In this document: in pieces, positions 11,343-22,810 of the stretch | Layout of the letters: each line of letters starts with the position of its first letter | How positions within the stretch are numbered: position 1 is the first letter of the stretch | From: Tetracentron sinense | Taxonomy: Eukaryota > Streptophyta > Magnoliopsida > Trochodendrales > Trochodendraceae | Reading direction: 5' to 3' | Assembly: GCA_015143295.1 (NCBI GenBank) | Contig: CM026559.1 | Coordinates: 23,078,826-23,142,825 of the forward strand | Length of the DNA stretch: 64,000 nucleotides | Program-made: the position numbers and the translations under genes | The notes under the pieces: model-generated | What the model was told of the DNA's origin: nothing | The model's database searches: none | What the model saw: the letters and a program-made list of their open reading frames with translations, nothing else

Positions 11343-11795
11343 TCAAGCTACATGTCTTGTTACGCCGGTATCTATAATCCAATCAAACATAGATTCAGTA
11401 ACAAATACATAGGAGCATACATAAATGCTAAAGGGTTTAAGTGAATGGGTTACCTTTTTCGGCTCAGTGCAATCACGAGCGAAATGACCCAGTTGCCCAC
11501 AGTTATAGCACTTCACCTTGGATACATTTTTTTTGCCATCGTGCTTACCACTCTTGTGCTTGGGTGTTGCCTGTTTGAACTTTGGAGCTCCTTTGGGAGC
11601 ACTTGAGGTAGCCCCACCCTGCCAGACTACCTTACCCTTATCTTTACAGCTAAATTCATATGGTTTGCACTGGCCTCCAAGGGCGATTAGAGCTGTAGAT
11701 TTGGTCACCTCTTGGTGCTCCGCTTCCAGTTCCACATGTCGAGAAATATCAAAGAAATTCTTGATATTCTCATTATGGGTCATGATTTGTTTCAT
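11343..11795 (-). pseudogene. Copia gag zinc knuckle and protease start
   Basis: Contains CYNCGQLGHFARDC, a CCHC zinc knuckle that binds element RNA, preceded by basic sequence (KHKSGKHDGKKN). It ends with WIIDTGVTRHVA, the D-T-G active site of the aspartic protease with the downstream HV landmark. The gag N-terminus is absent. Confidence 0.9.
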
Positions 11796-12372
11796 GTTTA
11801 CTTATTAATCTGATAGAGATCGGATCACAGATTGTGTTAGCCTCAAGGTTACAACTTTGGGTACCCTTAATAATTTTGATAATAACACAATAATAAAATG
11901 AAATTTATGGTACTAATGATTCTGTTAAGTGTTTGAATAATTCAGATTATAAGAACATTAGCACTTCACTCAAGGCAAAAAGTATGGAAATTATTTAAGG
12001 AATATCAAAAGAGATTGATCAACTCAAGCTATTTGGACTCAAGTAAAAATAAAGATTCATGATTATACCCATAATCCAAGTCAGATCTCAAACAAAGAAG
12101 ATGATCTCTTGAAGGCAAAGTCAAATCATAAGATCCAAGATCAAGTTGAAGACCAGGTCTCAAGAAGCATATGAATGTATTTTTTATTTCAAAATATGGT
12201 AAGTTGAATGCTCAAAATACTTAGATTGACCATAGGAGCCTAAGACATATATTGGACATCATTCTAAGGCCCTAGGAAGTCATAAAATTTAGGTTAAAGG
12301 AAAGCTAAATGACCTAAGAATTCATTCTCATCATCAAGGTCTAAATTAAATAAAAAAAACAGAGTTTGCTCT

Positions 12373-12503
12373 GATTTCGTACATGAAATCACAGGGGTGA
12401 TCTGACTTCGGCGACAAAATGGCGACAGGAAAAATTCCTGAGCTTAATGTTTTTTTATTCGGCGACGAAATGAACTAGGTGACCCAGTTTCATCGATGAA
12501 AAG
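12373..12503 (+). promoter_or_regulatory. Cluster of TTTCG..CGAAA quasi-palindromes in U3
   Basis: Four related inverted words: GATTTCGTACATGAAATC at 12373, ACTTCGGCGACAAAAT at 12405, ATTCGGCGACGAAATG at 12457 and GTTTCATCGATGAAAAG at 12487. They lie about 90-220 bases upstream of the LTR TATA box. Spaced palindromes upstream of a TATA box look like sites for dimeric transcription factors; this is inference. Confidence 0.6.
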
Positions 12504-12593
12504 GAGCCTGATCCAGAAAAACGTTGTAAGGGCTATTTTTCAACGGCCTTATATGCATTTAATGCTTCACCAACGGCTATATTGGATCAAGAG

Positions 12594-12603
12594 CTATAAA
12601 AGG
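12594..12603 (+). promoter_or_regulatory. TATA box of the SIRE-type 5' LTR
   Basis: CTATAAAAGG is a strong plant TATA box at the expected place in the LTR; the 3' LTR has CTATAAAAAG near 21810. It would set the start of the genomic transcript some 30 bases downstream. Confidence 0.7.
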
Positions 12604-13241
12604 AGTTCATTTATGAACAAATACAACACTTGATCATTGTAATAACTCCAATCATCTACTCTTTTACTCTCATTGATTTCATCATTGATCATACACTTAG
12701 AAATCCCCAAAATCTCATTTGAACTATTCAACTCCATTTATTGAGAGATTTCATTAGAGTATTTGTCCACTCTTATCCGGCTCATATCAAGAGCATTTAT
12801 TTCAGATTGCTAATCCAAATATATCTTTGTAAAAGAGAAGTCCAGAATCGTTGGATTCTTGGAACTGAAATTATTGTTTCAAAGAAGTCAAGAGAGGGTT
12901 GTGCTCTTGAAAGGAAATGTTCAATCTCGACCTGTGAAGAGAGATTATAAAGGTTAGGACTCACCTGGAAGTAGTCTAATCGATTTGGGAATAAAAATCA
13001 TGGGAATCCTTGAAGCTGGAAGCTGAAAGGTGGGGACGTAGACAAGTTGTCGAACCTCATGAACAAAGACTGGGTGTTTGCTCTCTCTAACTCTTTACTT
13101 TACTTTCTCTATTGCATATTTTTAGAACTGTTTAGTTGCTTTCCCATTGTTAATTTAATTCTACATTCAAAGGGAAAAATCGGTTTTTTATTTGCATAAA
13201 CCCTAATCACCCCCCTCTAGGGTCAATATCTAGGCAACAAT

Positions 13242-13253
13242 TGGTATCAAAGC
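13242..13253 (+). promoter_or_regulatory. Primer-binding site, initiator tRNA-Met type
   Basis: TGGTATCAAAGC matches the common Copia site TGGTATCAGAGC with one change, two bases after the LTR end. It primes minus-strand cDNA synthesis. Confidence 0.9.
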
Positions 13254-13302
13254 AAGGACTCTATATCCAAATTTAACAATCTTAGAGTTAAAGATCTAAT
13301 TT

Positions 13303-14338
13303 ATGGCAAACATTTTTGCAACTTCTCTAGGAGAGGGTCAATCCACTACCAGAGCTCCATTATTCAATGGAGAGAACTATAACTACTGAAAAACCCGTAT
13401 GATGTATTACATCTAAGCCCTTGACTATGAATGCTGGAAAGTCATAGTCAAAGGTCCACATGTTCCCACAAAAATTGTGGATGATGTTAGAATTCCCAAA
13501 GTAAAGGAAGAATGGAATGAGGCAGGCAATAAACTCATTCAGATATATGCTAAGACTATTAACATTCTATATTGTACATTAAGTCCTCAAGAATTCAATA
13601 GGGTGTCGGGTTGTGACACGACTAAAGAAATTTGGGACAAACTTCAAGTCACCTATGAGGGGACTAATCAAGTCAAAGAAGAAAAAGTTAGCATGCTAAT
13701 TCAAAATATGAACTATTTAAAATGGAGAAAAATGAGTCCATCAGTGAAATGCTTACTCGTTTTACAAATATTTTGAATGGACTAAAATCACTTGGAAAGG
13801 TTTACGCCAATGCAGAAAATGTGACGAAGATTCTTCGCTCACTACCTATAGAATGGTCTCCCAAAGTGAATGTCATCCAAGAAGCGAAAGATTTGACCAA
13901 GCTTCAAATGGATGAACTCCTCGGCTCTCTAATGACTCATGAAGTCATTATGAAAGGACAACAAGAGGATGAGCCCAAGCTCAAGAAAGGCCTAGCCTTA
14001 AAGTCTTCTCAAGTAGAGGATAGTGATGAAGAAGAAGAAAGTGAGGGAGATGAAGACATATCTCTCATGGCAAGGAAGTTCAAGAAATTCCTAAAGCATA
14101 AAAGGAACTTCAAGAAAAGGTCATACAAGAAAAATTCACCAAGGAAATTGCCAAGGTGAAACAAGTAAGAAGGAATCTTTCACTTGCTATAACTGCAAGA
14201 AGCCTGGACACATAAGGATAGAATGTCCTCAACTCAAAAGGAGCAACAAATTAAAGAAGAAGGCTATGAAGGCCACATGGGATGATTCTGAGGAAAGTAA
14301 CTTAGAAGGCTCAAGTGATGAAGAAACGGCCAATTAGA
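13303..14338 (+). pseudogene. gag: SIRE-type gag with CCHC knuckle, decayed
   Basis: Starts MANIFATSLGEG and soon shows APLFNGENYNY, then TGA at 13387-13389 where the family has Trp, and continues through a typical Copia gag (UBN2-like) with VWDKLQVTYEGT-type sequence near 13640. A frame change occurs near 13720. The late part has acidic EDSDEEEESEGDED, then basic KKFLKHKRNFKKR, and a zinc knuckle CYNCKKPGHIRIEC at about 14182-14223. It would form the particle and package RNA; inactive as read. Confidence 0.85.
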
Positions 14339-14639
14339 ATGAGGTATTGAATATGAAAATCAAGGATATTCAATCTCTACCTCAAAACTCATCAAGTGAA
14401 TGTGAAGAGCTTAAAGCTAAAGTCAAAGATTTAACTAACATCACTCTCACAGTCACAAATGGCCAAAAAAATTTAGAAAGGCTTTTAGGTCAACAAAGAT
14501 GTGTATTTAGTAAAGCCGGACTTGGTTATAACCATTCTTTAAAACAAAAAGATCACCAAAATTTCTTTACAAAATTAAATAGTAATCTAACTCCACCCTC
14601 TATTGCTTTCTATAATGGAAAGAAAATAGTTAAGAAAAT

Positions 14640-17600
14640 TTAGGTCCCAAAGGGAACATTCACTCCCAAGACTGACCATAAAGGACCAAAGATGATTTGG
14701 GTTCCAAAGGGAACTAATCCTCCCAAGACTACCCATAAGTCAATTTGGATATCAACCAAAACGGTTTGGGTACCGGGGGAACATATCTTGGAGTTACTTG
14801 AATTTATGTTGAAAGTATGTCTCAAGTCAAGATCCTCCAAGACAACTTGGTTCTTGGATAGTGGATGCCCAAGGCACATGACGAGAAATGAAAAGTTTTT
14901 CATATCAATCATTCCTAAGGATGGAGGGCATGTGACCTTCGGGGACAACGCAAAAGGAAGGATAATCAGCATAGGTAATGCTGGTAAGAATAATACTACA
15001 TTTATTGAAAATATCTTGCTAATTGATGGTTTAAAGCATAATCTTATTACCATAAGTCAATTATGTGATAAAAGACTTAATGTATCATTTAAATCAAATG
15101 TATGCATAATAAAATATAAAGATAACATCAATGCTTTATTTGTTGCATATAGAAATGAGAATGTATATACTATTAACTTTGATGAATTAACTTCACAAAA
15201 TTTGATATGTTTCTCTGCTTTAAATGAAGTAAGTTGACTTTGGCATAGAAGATTAAGACATGCTAGTATGGATCTTCTTTCTAAATTATCTAGACAAGAA
15301 CTTGTAATAGATTTACCTAAAATTAAGTTCATAAAAGATAAAGTATGTGATGCATGTCAACTAGGCAAACAAATCAAAACATCTTTTAAAAATAAGAAAA
15401 AATTTCAACTACTAGACCATTGGAACTCTTGCATACGGACTTATTTGGACCAAATGATGTAGCTAGCCTAGGTGGTAAGTTTTATGCCTTTATAATAATA
15501 GATGACTCAAGATATACATGAGTATTATTTCTATCACACAAAAGTGAAACTCCAAATCTATTTGCTAAATTTTGTAAAAGAGTTCAAAATGAAAAAGGCT
15601 ACACCATTAATAATGTAAGAAGTGATAGGGAGGAGAGTTCAAGAATAAAGACCTTGAGCTATTTTGTAAAGAAAATGGTCGTAACCATAATTTCTCAACC
15701 CCTAGAACTCCTCAACAAAATTGAGTAGTTGAAAGGAAAAATAGGTCTTTATAAGAAATGAATAAAACTATGCTTAATGAACATAAATTACCTAACTATT
15801 TTCTAGCAGAAGCAATTAATACTTCTTGTTATGTGATTAATAGGCTAGTCACTAGAAACAAATTAAATAAAACCCCCTATGAGCTTTGGAATGGAAAATC
15901 TCCTAACATATGTTATTTCAAGGTTTTTGGTTGTAAATGTTTTATACTCAATGATAAACATCACCAAAGAAAATTTGAACCAAAATCAAATAAAGGAATC
16001 TTCTTAGGATACTCAATGAATAGCAAAGCGTATAGGGTATTTAATAAATCTGCATTAGTTGTAGAAGAATCAATTCATGTAGTCTTTGATGAATCAAATC
16101 ATTTTAACAAAACTAAAAATGATGAAAATGAAATAAGTGATAAAGTTAATATTCTATCAAAAGAAATTTCATCAATAGAGATTAACAGGGAAATGAAACA
16201 AATAGAATCAAATAATAATGAAAAACTCATTGAAATTGAAATTGAAATTGAGGAAGAAAATGATCATGAAGATGAATATCAACTTCCTAGAGCCTAGAGA
16301 TTAGTAAAAGATCATCATAAAGATCTCATTCTTTGTGATATAGGACAAGAAGTTAGGATTAGAAGGAATATATGTAATAATATTGTCTTTCTATCTCAAA
16401 TTGAACCCAAAAATGCTTTATAAGCTATTGAAGATAAATCCTGAAGTATAGTTATGCAAGAAAAACTAACTCAAATTGAAAGGAATCAAGTATAGGAATT
16501 AGTACATAGACCAAAAGATAAATCTATCATTGGTACTAAATGAGTATTCAGGAATAAAAATGATGAATCTGGAAATATAATCAAGAATAAGGCAAGATTA
16601 GTAGCTCAACGTTACAATCAAGAAGAGTGAATAGATTATGAGGAAACTTTTGCGCCAGTTGCTAGACTTGAAGCCATAAGGATGCTACTTGCCTTTGCAA
16701 GTCATAAAGACTTCAAGCTCTACCAAATGGATGTTAAAAGTACCTTTTTGAATGGTTATGTTTCAAATGAATTTTATGTAAAACAACCCCCATCCTTTGA
16801 ATATCATTTATTGTCAAATCATGTGTTCAAACTTATTAAAGCCTTGTATGGATTAAAGCAAGCTCCTAGAGCTTGGTATGATAGGCTGAATTGTTTTCTA
16901 TTTGAAAATAGATTCATAAGAGAAAATTTTGATACAAATTTATTCGTGAAAACCAAAAATGATGACAGACTAATAATTCAAATATATGTAGATGATATCA
17001 TATTTGGATCAATAAATAAATCCATTTATCATGAATTTGCTAAGAATATGCCAGATGAGTTTAAGATGAGCATGATGGTAGACTTAAATTTCTTTCTTGG
17101 TCTCCAAATTAAGCAAACTAAAGATAGAACCTTCATAAATCAAGCTAAATACACAAGAAAACTTCTTAAGAAATTTGGTATAGACAATTCAAAAGAAATA
17201 GATACTCCAATGAGTCCAACAACTAAACTTGATAAAGATGAAAAAGACAAAAATATTGAAAAGAAATATATAAGAATGATAGGCAGTCTTTTATACTTAA
17301 CTGCTAATAGACCTGATATTATGTTTAGTGTATGCATATGTGAAAGATTTCAATCATGTCCAAAAGAATCACATATGATGGATGTGAAAAGGTTCTTTAG
17401 GTATCTACTAGGCACAATTGACTTAGGTTTATAGCATCCAAAGAATACATCACTAGACCTAGTTAGCTACTTAGATGCTGACTTTGCTGGATGCAAAGTT
17501 GATAGAAAAAGCACAAGTAGTACTTATCACTTCTTAGGACACTCCCTTGTTTCATGGTTTAGCAAGAAACAAAACTCAGTTGCTCTATCTACAGCTAAAG

Positions 17601-17870
17601 CTGAGTATGTAGCAGCTGGAAGTTGTTGTGCTCAAACCTTATACATGAAACAACAATTGGAAGACTTTAAAATTTTCTATACTAAAATTTTAATCAAATA
17701 TGATAATACCAGTTCTATTTGCATGACTAAAAATCTCATTCAATACTCAAAAAAAAAATACATTGAAATCAGATATCACTTCATAAGAGATCATATACAA
17801 AATAAGGATATTATATTGGAGTTTGTGGATACAACCAACTTGTAGACATATTTACAAAACCTCTTCAATC
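14640..17870 (+). pseudogene. pol: SIRE-type pol (protease, integrase, RT, RNase H) with multiple stops
   Basis: Protease WFLDSGCPRHM near 14850-14882; GAG-pre-integrase LWHRRLRHAS at 15238; integrase zinc finger (CDACQLGKQIKT) near 15350; a damaged integrase core through QQN.VVERKN near 15715-15740; then FLAEAINTSCYVINR. RT: YQMDVKSTFLNG near 16720, LIKALYGLKQAPRAWYDRL near 16830-16885, catalytic YVDD near 16987. RNase H remnants include LDADFAGCK near 17475 and STAKAEYVAA near 17590. Stops at 15235, 15519, 16442, 16493, 16541 and 17432 replace expected Trp; 16421 replaces Gln; 15722 replaces Gly. Confidence 0.9.
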
Positions 17871-18112
17871 TGAAAGATTTAGTATTAAGAAGAGAATTGG
17901 GAATGGCTAGTCTAAATGAACTTAATTGATCATATTTATGCCAAAATTACTATTTGCTGAAAGCTTGTGTCTTGATATTTGAAAAATTATTTGATTATGT
18001 TATGTATATGATTTGGATGATTTATACAACTTTTGGATGTTAAAATTAATCAATGAATTTGGGAAAAATTGTTTAAAATCAAATTTTGAATATTTTTTTC
18101 AAAGTTTATACT

Positions 18113-18340
18113 GATTTCGGTGACGAAATCAGCAGACTTTGAATTTCGACGACGAATCTTGGGATCAATGGAAACAGTAAGCTTCTTGTACCCAATTCGG
18201 TGATGAAATTGAATTGACTATTCAATTTCGGTGACGACTTCGTTCCGAACTCAAAACAGTGTGTTACTTATCTTCATTTCGATGACGAAATTGAGGGGCC
18301 AAGCCCATTTTGGCGACGAAATTGATTGTGGGTATAAATT
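18113..18340 (+). promoter_or_regulatory. Possible internal promoter before the env-like ORF
   Basis: Six TTTCG..CGAAA quasi-palindromes lie between pol and the env-like ORF: 18113 (GATTTCGGTGACGAAATC, 7-base arms), 18142, 18194, 18223, 18275 and 18307. They are followed by TATAAATT at 18333-18340, about 170 bases before the ATG at 18512. The layout copies the U3 cluster plus TATA box of this element's LTR. Promoter function is inferred. Confidence 0.5.
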
Positions 18341-18511
18341 AAAACCCCCAATGATTTTTTTTCAAATCATTTCTCAAAATCACCCAAGCTTCCCTCCTCT
18401 TTACTATTCCATTGAACATCCATCCAAACCTCTTCCATTTCAATTCAAATCAATCCCAAATCTCTCCAATATCAATTCCTAACTTAATATTCAATATTTC
18501 ACTCGATCAAA

Positions 18512-20395
18512 ATGCCTCCTCGCACGAAGACCGCATCGGAAGAACCACCATTAAAGAGAGCTCACACTTCCAAAGGAAAAGAAGTAGCTTCCTCATCTGC
18601 TCCAGCCAAGTTCAAGCCAACCAAGTATGAGAAGATTTTCAAAGAAAAGTTCCTCTCTTGTTCTCCCTTGTACGGTAAGGTTGTGAATTTTGTCAACCTA
18701 GAGCTATACGGTCTAGGTGTCATTCATACTTTGTTTTCAGTCCTTAAATGAGATTCTTTTATTGCTTCCAATGAAACCATCTATCCCGAACTTGTTCAGA
18801 TTTTTTATACAAACTTCAAGTTTAATCAACCCTCCCAAATCATCACCTCATATGTGCATGGGAAGGAAATTGCATTTCATTTAGAAAATCTTTCATCTAC
18901 TCTTAAAATCCCTAAATGTTCTTTCCAATCTTTTGTCAATAGCCAATGAACCAAGTATGATGAGTTTGATGTGATAGAGGCACTCAAACTCATGTGTATC
19001 AACCAAGACATCACCTCACCCTTCCAACCCAAAGTCAAAGACCTCACCCTGACCTCTAGACTAATCCACAATATTATCACTTATAACTTAGTCCCTAAAG
19101 CAGGTGGTAGGGAATATTTGACTTATTTTGATGTCTTTCTGATGTGTTGTATTCTTACTTCCACACCCATCAACCTTTCATATAACATTGTCCACTGTAT
19201 GGATGATGCTCATAAAAGAAAGTCAGGATGTCTTCCTTTTAGTCAAAGCTTGACCAAAATTTTCAAACATTTTAAAATTCATCTTTCCTCCTATACAGAC
19301 CTAGTCAATGTTGATGACTCTACCATCTATAGCAAGGCTACCATCCAAATAATGGGCTATATATGCCATGATACATTGAAGGACTGGATTGCTAAGCCTT
19401 CCTCCATCCAGCCCTCCAGTCAGCCATCTTCAGATCCTCCTTCCATCCCTACTCCTACTCTAGCTCCTGATTCCATTCCGATTTCTACTCCTGCTCCTAA
19501 CTCCATTCCTCCGGCTCCTCAGAGACAGCACCAGAGGTAGAGCCAGAGATAGAGGCAAAGCCAAAAGTAGAGGCAGAGCCTGAGTGGCCTTAGGTTATGG
19601 TTGAGGTTGAGCTTCCTGAGTCTTCTCACCAGAGACAAGACTCGCCTCATTTTGAGGATTCAGGGTCATTCTTTGAGCCTCCTATCAGACCTGAGTTGAG
19701 TACAGATCAGTTGAGCCTAATGTCAGGGCAGATAGCCTCCATGGCTACTAGCTTAGAGCAGTTCCAATTGGAGATGAGAGAGAGTCAGCTGAGGTTTCAG
19801 ACTGAAATGCAAGAGTCTATGCTCTCATTCATGGCAGAGAGCAGAGCCAGTTTGACAACTCTTCAGGCAGAGACAGCTTGCGAAGCCTCTAGTCAGACAC
19901 TAGAGAGAGACTGACCTCACTTGAGTCTAGGATGGATAGCATCCAAGGTGAGATCAGGAAGAGTGATGAGTCTTTAGAGTCTCATTTGGATGAGATCAGT
20001 ATAGTGGGAGAAGTGACCAAGAACAGGGTAGATTCCATTCTATCCATGATAGAAAGGAAAGTTGTAGATGCTATGGAGCAAGGATTACAGCTTAGTGATG
20101 GGGTGACTATGCATAGAGGAAAGACAGATTTTACTGAAAAGCAAATCAGGACTCAAGGTCCAATTATCTCTCAGATGTCTTCCCTTCTAGGAGCCCAGGC
20201 CCCCATCATTCACCAGATGGCCTCTCAGGTAGTAGACTTGACTCTTGAGGTAGTCAAGATCAAGACTCAACATGTGTTTGAGATCAAGAAGTCAGGGCAG
20301 TCTAAACCTTCAGAACCAAAGGCATCTGGATCCAAAGCCCACAACATTCATGAGTTAGACTCTAGTGATCCAGTGATAGTAAGGGCACCCTTTTG
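18512..20395 (+). pseudogene. Env-like third ORF of the SIRE-type element
   Basis: Begins MPPRTKTASEEPPLKRAHTS. TGA at 18749-18751 and 18947-18949 stand where Trp is likely. The central part (18971-19400) resembles the plant retrotransposon protein domain that follows pol in SIRE-like elements (KVKDLTLTSRLIHNIITYNL, then GREYLTYFDVFLM). A Ser/Pro/Thr-rich linker follows, then a long acidic, heptad-like region (19600-20300) likely to be a coiled coil. I see no clear signal peptide or membrane segment. Frame changes occur near 19540-19600 and 19912. Whether the family makes a true envelope is unknown. Confidence 0.7.
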
Positions 20396-20565
20396 AGCAA
20401 GAGTCTGGAGAAACTAAGGAAGAAGCAAGACAAGGAGCAATAGTTGTTTTTATTTTCTAATTGTTTTTTGCTCTATTATATTTTTTTGATGATGCAAAGG
20501 GGGAGAAGAGAAAATGAAATGAAATATACTACCTTGACATTACCCTTGAATGTAATACTTTTTTA

Positions 20566-20795
20566 AGCTAAATGAATATATGATTATTATGGTTATGGAA
20601 CTTCTCTTGGTTCAAGACTAAATCTTGTTTAAATTTTATCATGGAACTTCTCTTGATTGTTTTGACTTGTTACTTTTTGAAGCTAAATGAATATATGATT
20701 ATTATGGTTATGGAACTTCTCTTGGTTCAAGACTTTATCTTGTTTAAATTTTATCATGGAACTTCTCTTGATTGTTTTGACTTGTTACTTTTGAT
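20566..20795. repeat. Two tandem copies of a 115-bp unit
   Basis: AGCTAAATGAATATATGATT begins at 20566 and again at 20681 and the following 115 bases are almost identical. A third, partial and diverged copy follows to about 20850. It sits between the env-like ORF and the polypurine tract. Confidence 0.88.
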
Positions 20796-21010
20796 GAAAA
20801 ATGAAAATATGATACTTCCCTTTGTGGAACTTTTCTTGGTTTAAACCATTATGATATATCTCTTGAAATGACTAAAATATGCATCTAAGTTAAAATTTGT
20901 TACAATTTATATAAATGCATATGTTTAGGGGGAGCTAACCTCAAAATCTTTATTAAAATATAGACTGAGGGGGAGCTCAATCTCATTTCATTACATTATT
21001 ATGTCATCAT

Positions 21011-21025
21011 CAAAAATGGGGAGAT
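21011..21025 (+). promoter_or_regulatory. Polypurine tract of the SIRE-type element
   Basis: AAAAATGGGGAGA directly before the TG of the 3' LTR, the place and composition expected for the primer of plus-strand cDNA synthesis. A similar AGGGGGAG word occurs at 20928 and 20968. Confidence 0.75.
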
Positions 21026-22125
21026 TGTTAGTCTCAAGGTTACAACCTTGGGTACCCTTAATAATTTTGATAATAACATAATAATGAAATGAAATTTATG
21101 GTACTAATGATTCTGTTAAGTGTTTAAATAATTCAGATTATAAGAACATTAGCACTTCACTCAAGTCAAAAAGTATGGAAATCGTTCAAGGAATATCAAA
21201 AGAGATTGATCAACTCAAGCTATTTGGACTCAAGTAAAAATGAAGATTCATGATTATACCCATAGTCCAAGTCGGATTTCAAACAAAGAAGATGAACTCT
21301 TAAAGACAAAGCCAAATCATAAGATCCAAAATCAACTCGAAGACCAGGTCTCAAGAAGCATATGAATGTATTTTTTATTTGTTATGAGAGTGTCTAGGAC
21401 TTATGTAAGAAGTCCTCAAAATATGGTAAGTTGAATACTCAAAATACTTAGATTGATCATAGAAGCCTAAGATATATATTGGACATCATTCTAAGGCCTT
21501 AGGAATTCATAAAATTCATGTTAAAGAAAAGCCAAATGACCTAAGAATTCATTCTCATCATCAAGGTCTGAATCAAATAAGAAAAACAGAGTTTGCTCTG
21601 ATTTCATCAATGAAATCATAGGGGTGATCTAACTTCGGCGAAAGGAAAAATTCTTGAACTTACTATTTTTTTATTTGGCGACGAAATGAACTGGGTGACC
21701 CAGTTTCGTCGACGAAATGGAGTCTGATCCTGAAAAACACTGTAACGGCTATTTTTCAATGGCCTTATATGCATTTAATGTTTCACCAACGGCTATATTG
21801 GATCAAGAGCTATAAAAAGAGTTCATTTATAAACGAAATACAACACTTGATCATTGCAATAACTTCAATCATCTACTCATTTACTCTTATTGATTTCATC
21901 ATCGATCATACAATTAGAAATCCCCAAAATCTCATTTGAGTTATTCAACTCCATTTGTTGAGAAATTTCATTAGAGTATTTGTCCACTCTTATCCAGCTC
22001 ATATCAGTAGCATTTATTTCAGATTGCTAATCCAAATACATCTTTGTTAAAGAGAAGTCAAGAATCGTTGGATTCTTGCAACTGAAGTTGTTGCTTCAAA
22101 GTCAAAAGAGGGTTGTGCTCTTGCA
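21026..22125 (+). repeat. 3' LTR of the SIRE-type element, truncated
   Basis: Matches the 5' LTR from TGTTAG to about base 1085, then ends at a (TA)n tract. It has a 36-base stretch at about 21379-21414 absent from the 5' LTR, and lacks about 15 bases of the 5' LTR near 21640. It keeps the palindrome TTTCGTCGACGAAA (perfect 14 bases) near 21704 and a TATA box near 21811. Confidence 0.88.
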
Positions 22126-22133
22126 AGATCTAT

Positions 22134-22153
22134 TATATATATATATATATATA
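22134..22153. repeat. (TA)n microsatellite
   Basis: Ten TA units at the point where the 3' LTR homology stops; slippage or breakage here may explain the truncated LTR. Confidence 0.8.
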
Positions 22154-22189
22154 AACGAGTACAATCACTAAAGGATAAGATTGTTCAAC

Positions 22190-22700
22190 CAAGAGTTCGA
22201 TACAAAAAATACCCTCAGGATTGTTTTTATTCCAAACACAACCTTAACAAGATTTTGATACCAAAAATACCCCTCATGATTCCTATGATTGTTTTTATTC
22301 CAAGTACGTCCCTAACAAGATTTTGATATAAAAAATACCCTTGTGATTTTTTTATTTCCAACATGTCCCTATTTTTTTATTCCCAACATATCCTATAACA
22401 AGAATTTGATACCCCAAATCACCCCCTCATGATTTTTTTATTCCTAATATTTTGATACCCAAAATGCTCTTCATAATTTTATTATTCCTAATTAAATATC
22501 AAAAATACCCCTCATAATTTGTTTTTATTCCTAACACGTCCTGTATCAAGAATTTGATTACAAAATACCCCTTATGATTTTTTTATTCCCAACACATCTC
22601 ATAACAAGAATATGATACAAAAAAAAAATACTGTTCATGATATTGTAGGATACCAGAAAGACCCATAATTTTTTTAATTCCCAACCATAATAATAATTTG
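22190..22700. repeat. Decayed minisatellite, unit about 55-65 bases
   Basis: Repeated words AAAATACCCCTCATGATT, TTTTTATTCCCAACACGTCC and AACAAGAATTTGATACC recur in the same order about seven to eight times with many substitutions and indels. No coding potential. The complementary word GGGGTATT dominates the array at 33900-35650. Confidence 0.8.
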
Positions 22701-22714
22701 ATAGCGAAAGCTTC

Positions 22715-22740
22715 CACGTGCATTGCGCGTGTACAACTAA
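22715..22740 (+). other. Possible Helitron 3' end: hairpin plus CTAA
   Basis: CACGTGCATTGCGCGTG can fold (CACG.GC/GC.CGTG type stem) and is followed by TACAACTAA. Plant Helitrons end in a GC-rich hairpin followed within about 12 bases by CTRR. The 5' end was not located, so this is a weak call. Confidence 0.35.
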
Positions 22741-22810
22741 CTGGTTTATATAATTTTAAAAAAAAGTAAAAGCTTATAATGGTCCAATCTTGGCATTCAT
22801 GTGTGACAGA

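Larger units (their letters stand above)
9885..11834 (-). mobile_element. Ty1/Copia fragment (gag zinc knuckle to integrase), cut at both ends
   Basis: Minus-strand pieces in the order gag CCHC knuckle, protease, GAG-pre-integrase, integrase, then a linker toward RT that stops at 9885 where the Tat LTR begins. On the right it is abutted by the 5' LTR of the SIRE-type element at 11835. RT and RNase H should lie beyond the Tat element, outside the window. I find no gag N-terminus right of the SIRE element, so that side is deleted or rearranged. Confidence 0.85.
11835..13239 (+). repeat. 5' LTR of the SIRE-type element (1405 bp)
   Basis: Begins TGTTAGCCTCAAGG and ends TAGGCAACA two bases before the primer-binding site. 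Contains a palindrome cluster (12373-12503) and a TATA box TATAAAAGG near 12595. Matches the 3' LTR from 21026 over about 1.1 kb. Confidence 0.93.
11835..22125 (+). mobile_element. SIRE-type Ty1/Copia retrotransposon with an env-like third ORF
   Basis: Complete layout on the plus strand: 5' LTR 11835-13239, primer-binding site TGGTATCAAAGC at 13242, gag, protease, integrase, RT, RNase H, a spacer with palindromes and a TATA box, env-like ORF, tandem repeat, polypurine tract, and a 3' LTR from 21026 that lacks its last roughly 320 bases. The extra ORF after pol and the size of about 10 kb fit the SIRE/Maximus group. The LTRs differ by many substitutions and by a 36-base indel near 21379-21414, so insertion is not recent. 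Most stop codons in the ORFs fall where the family has tryptophan. Confidence 0.92.
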
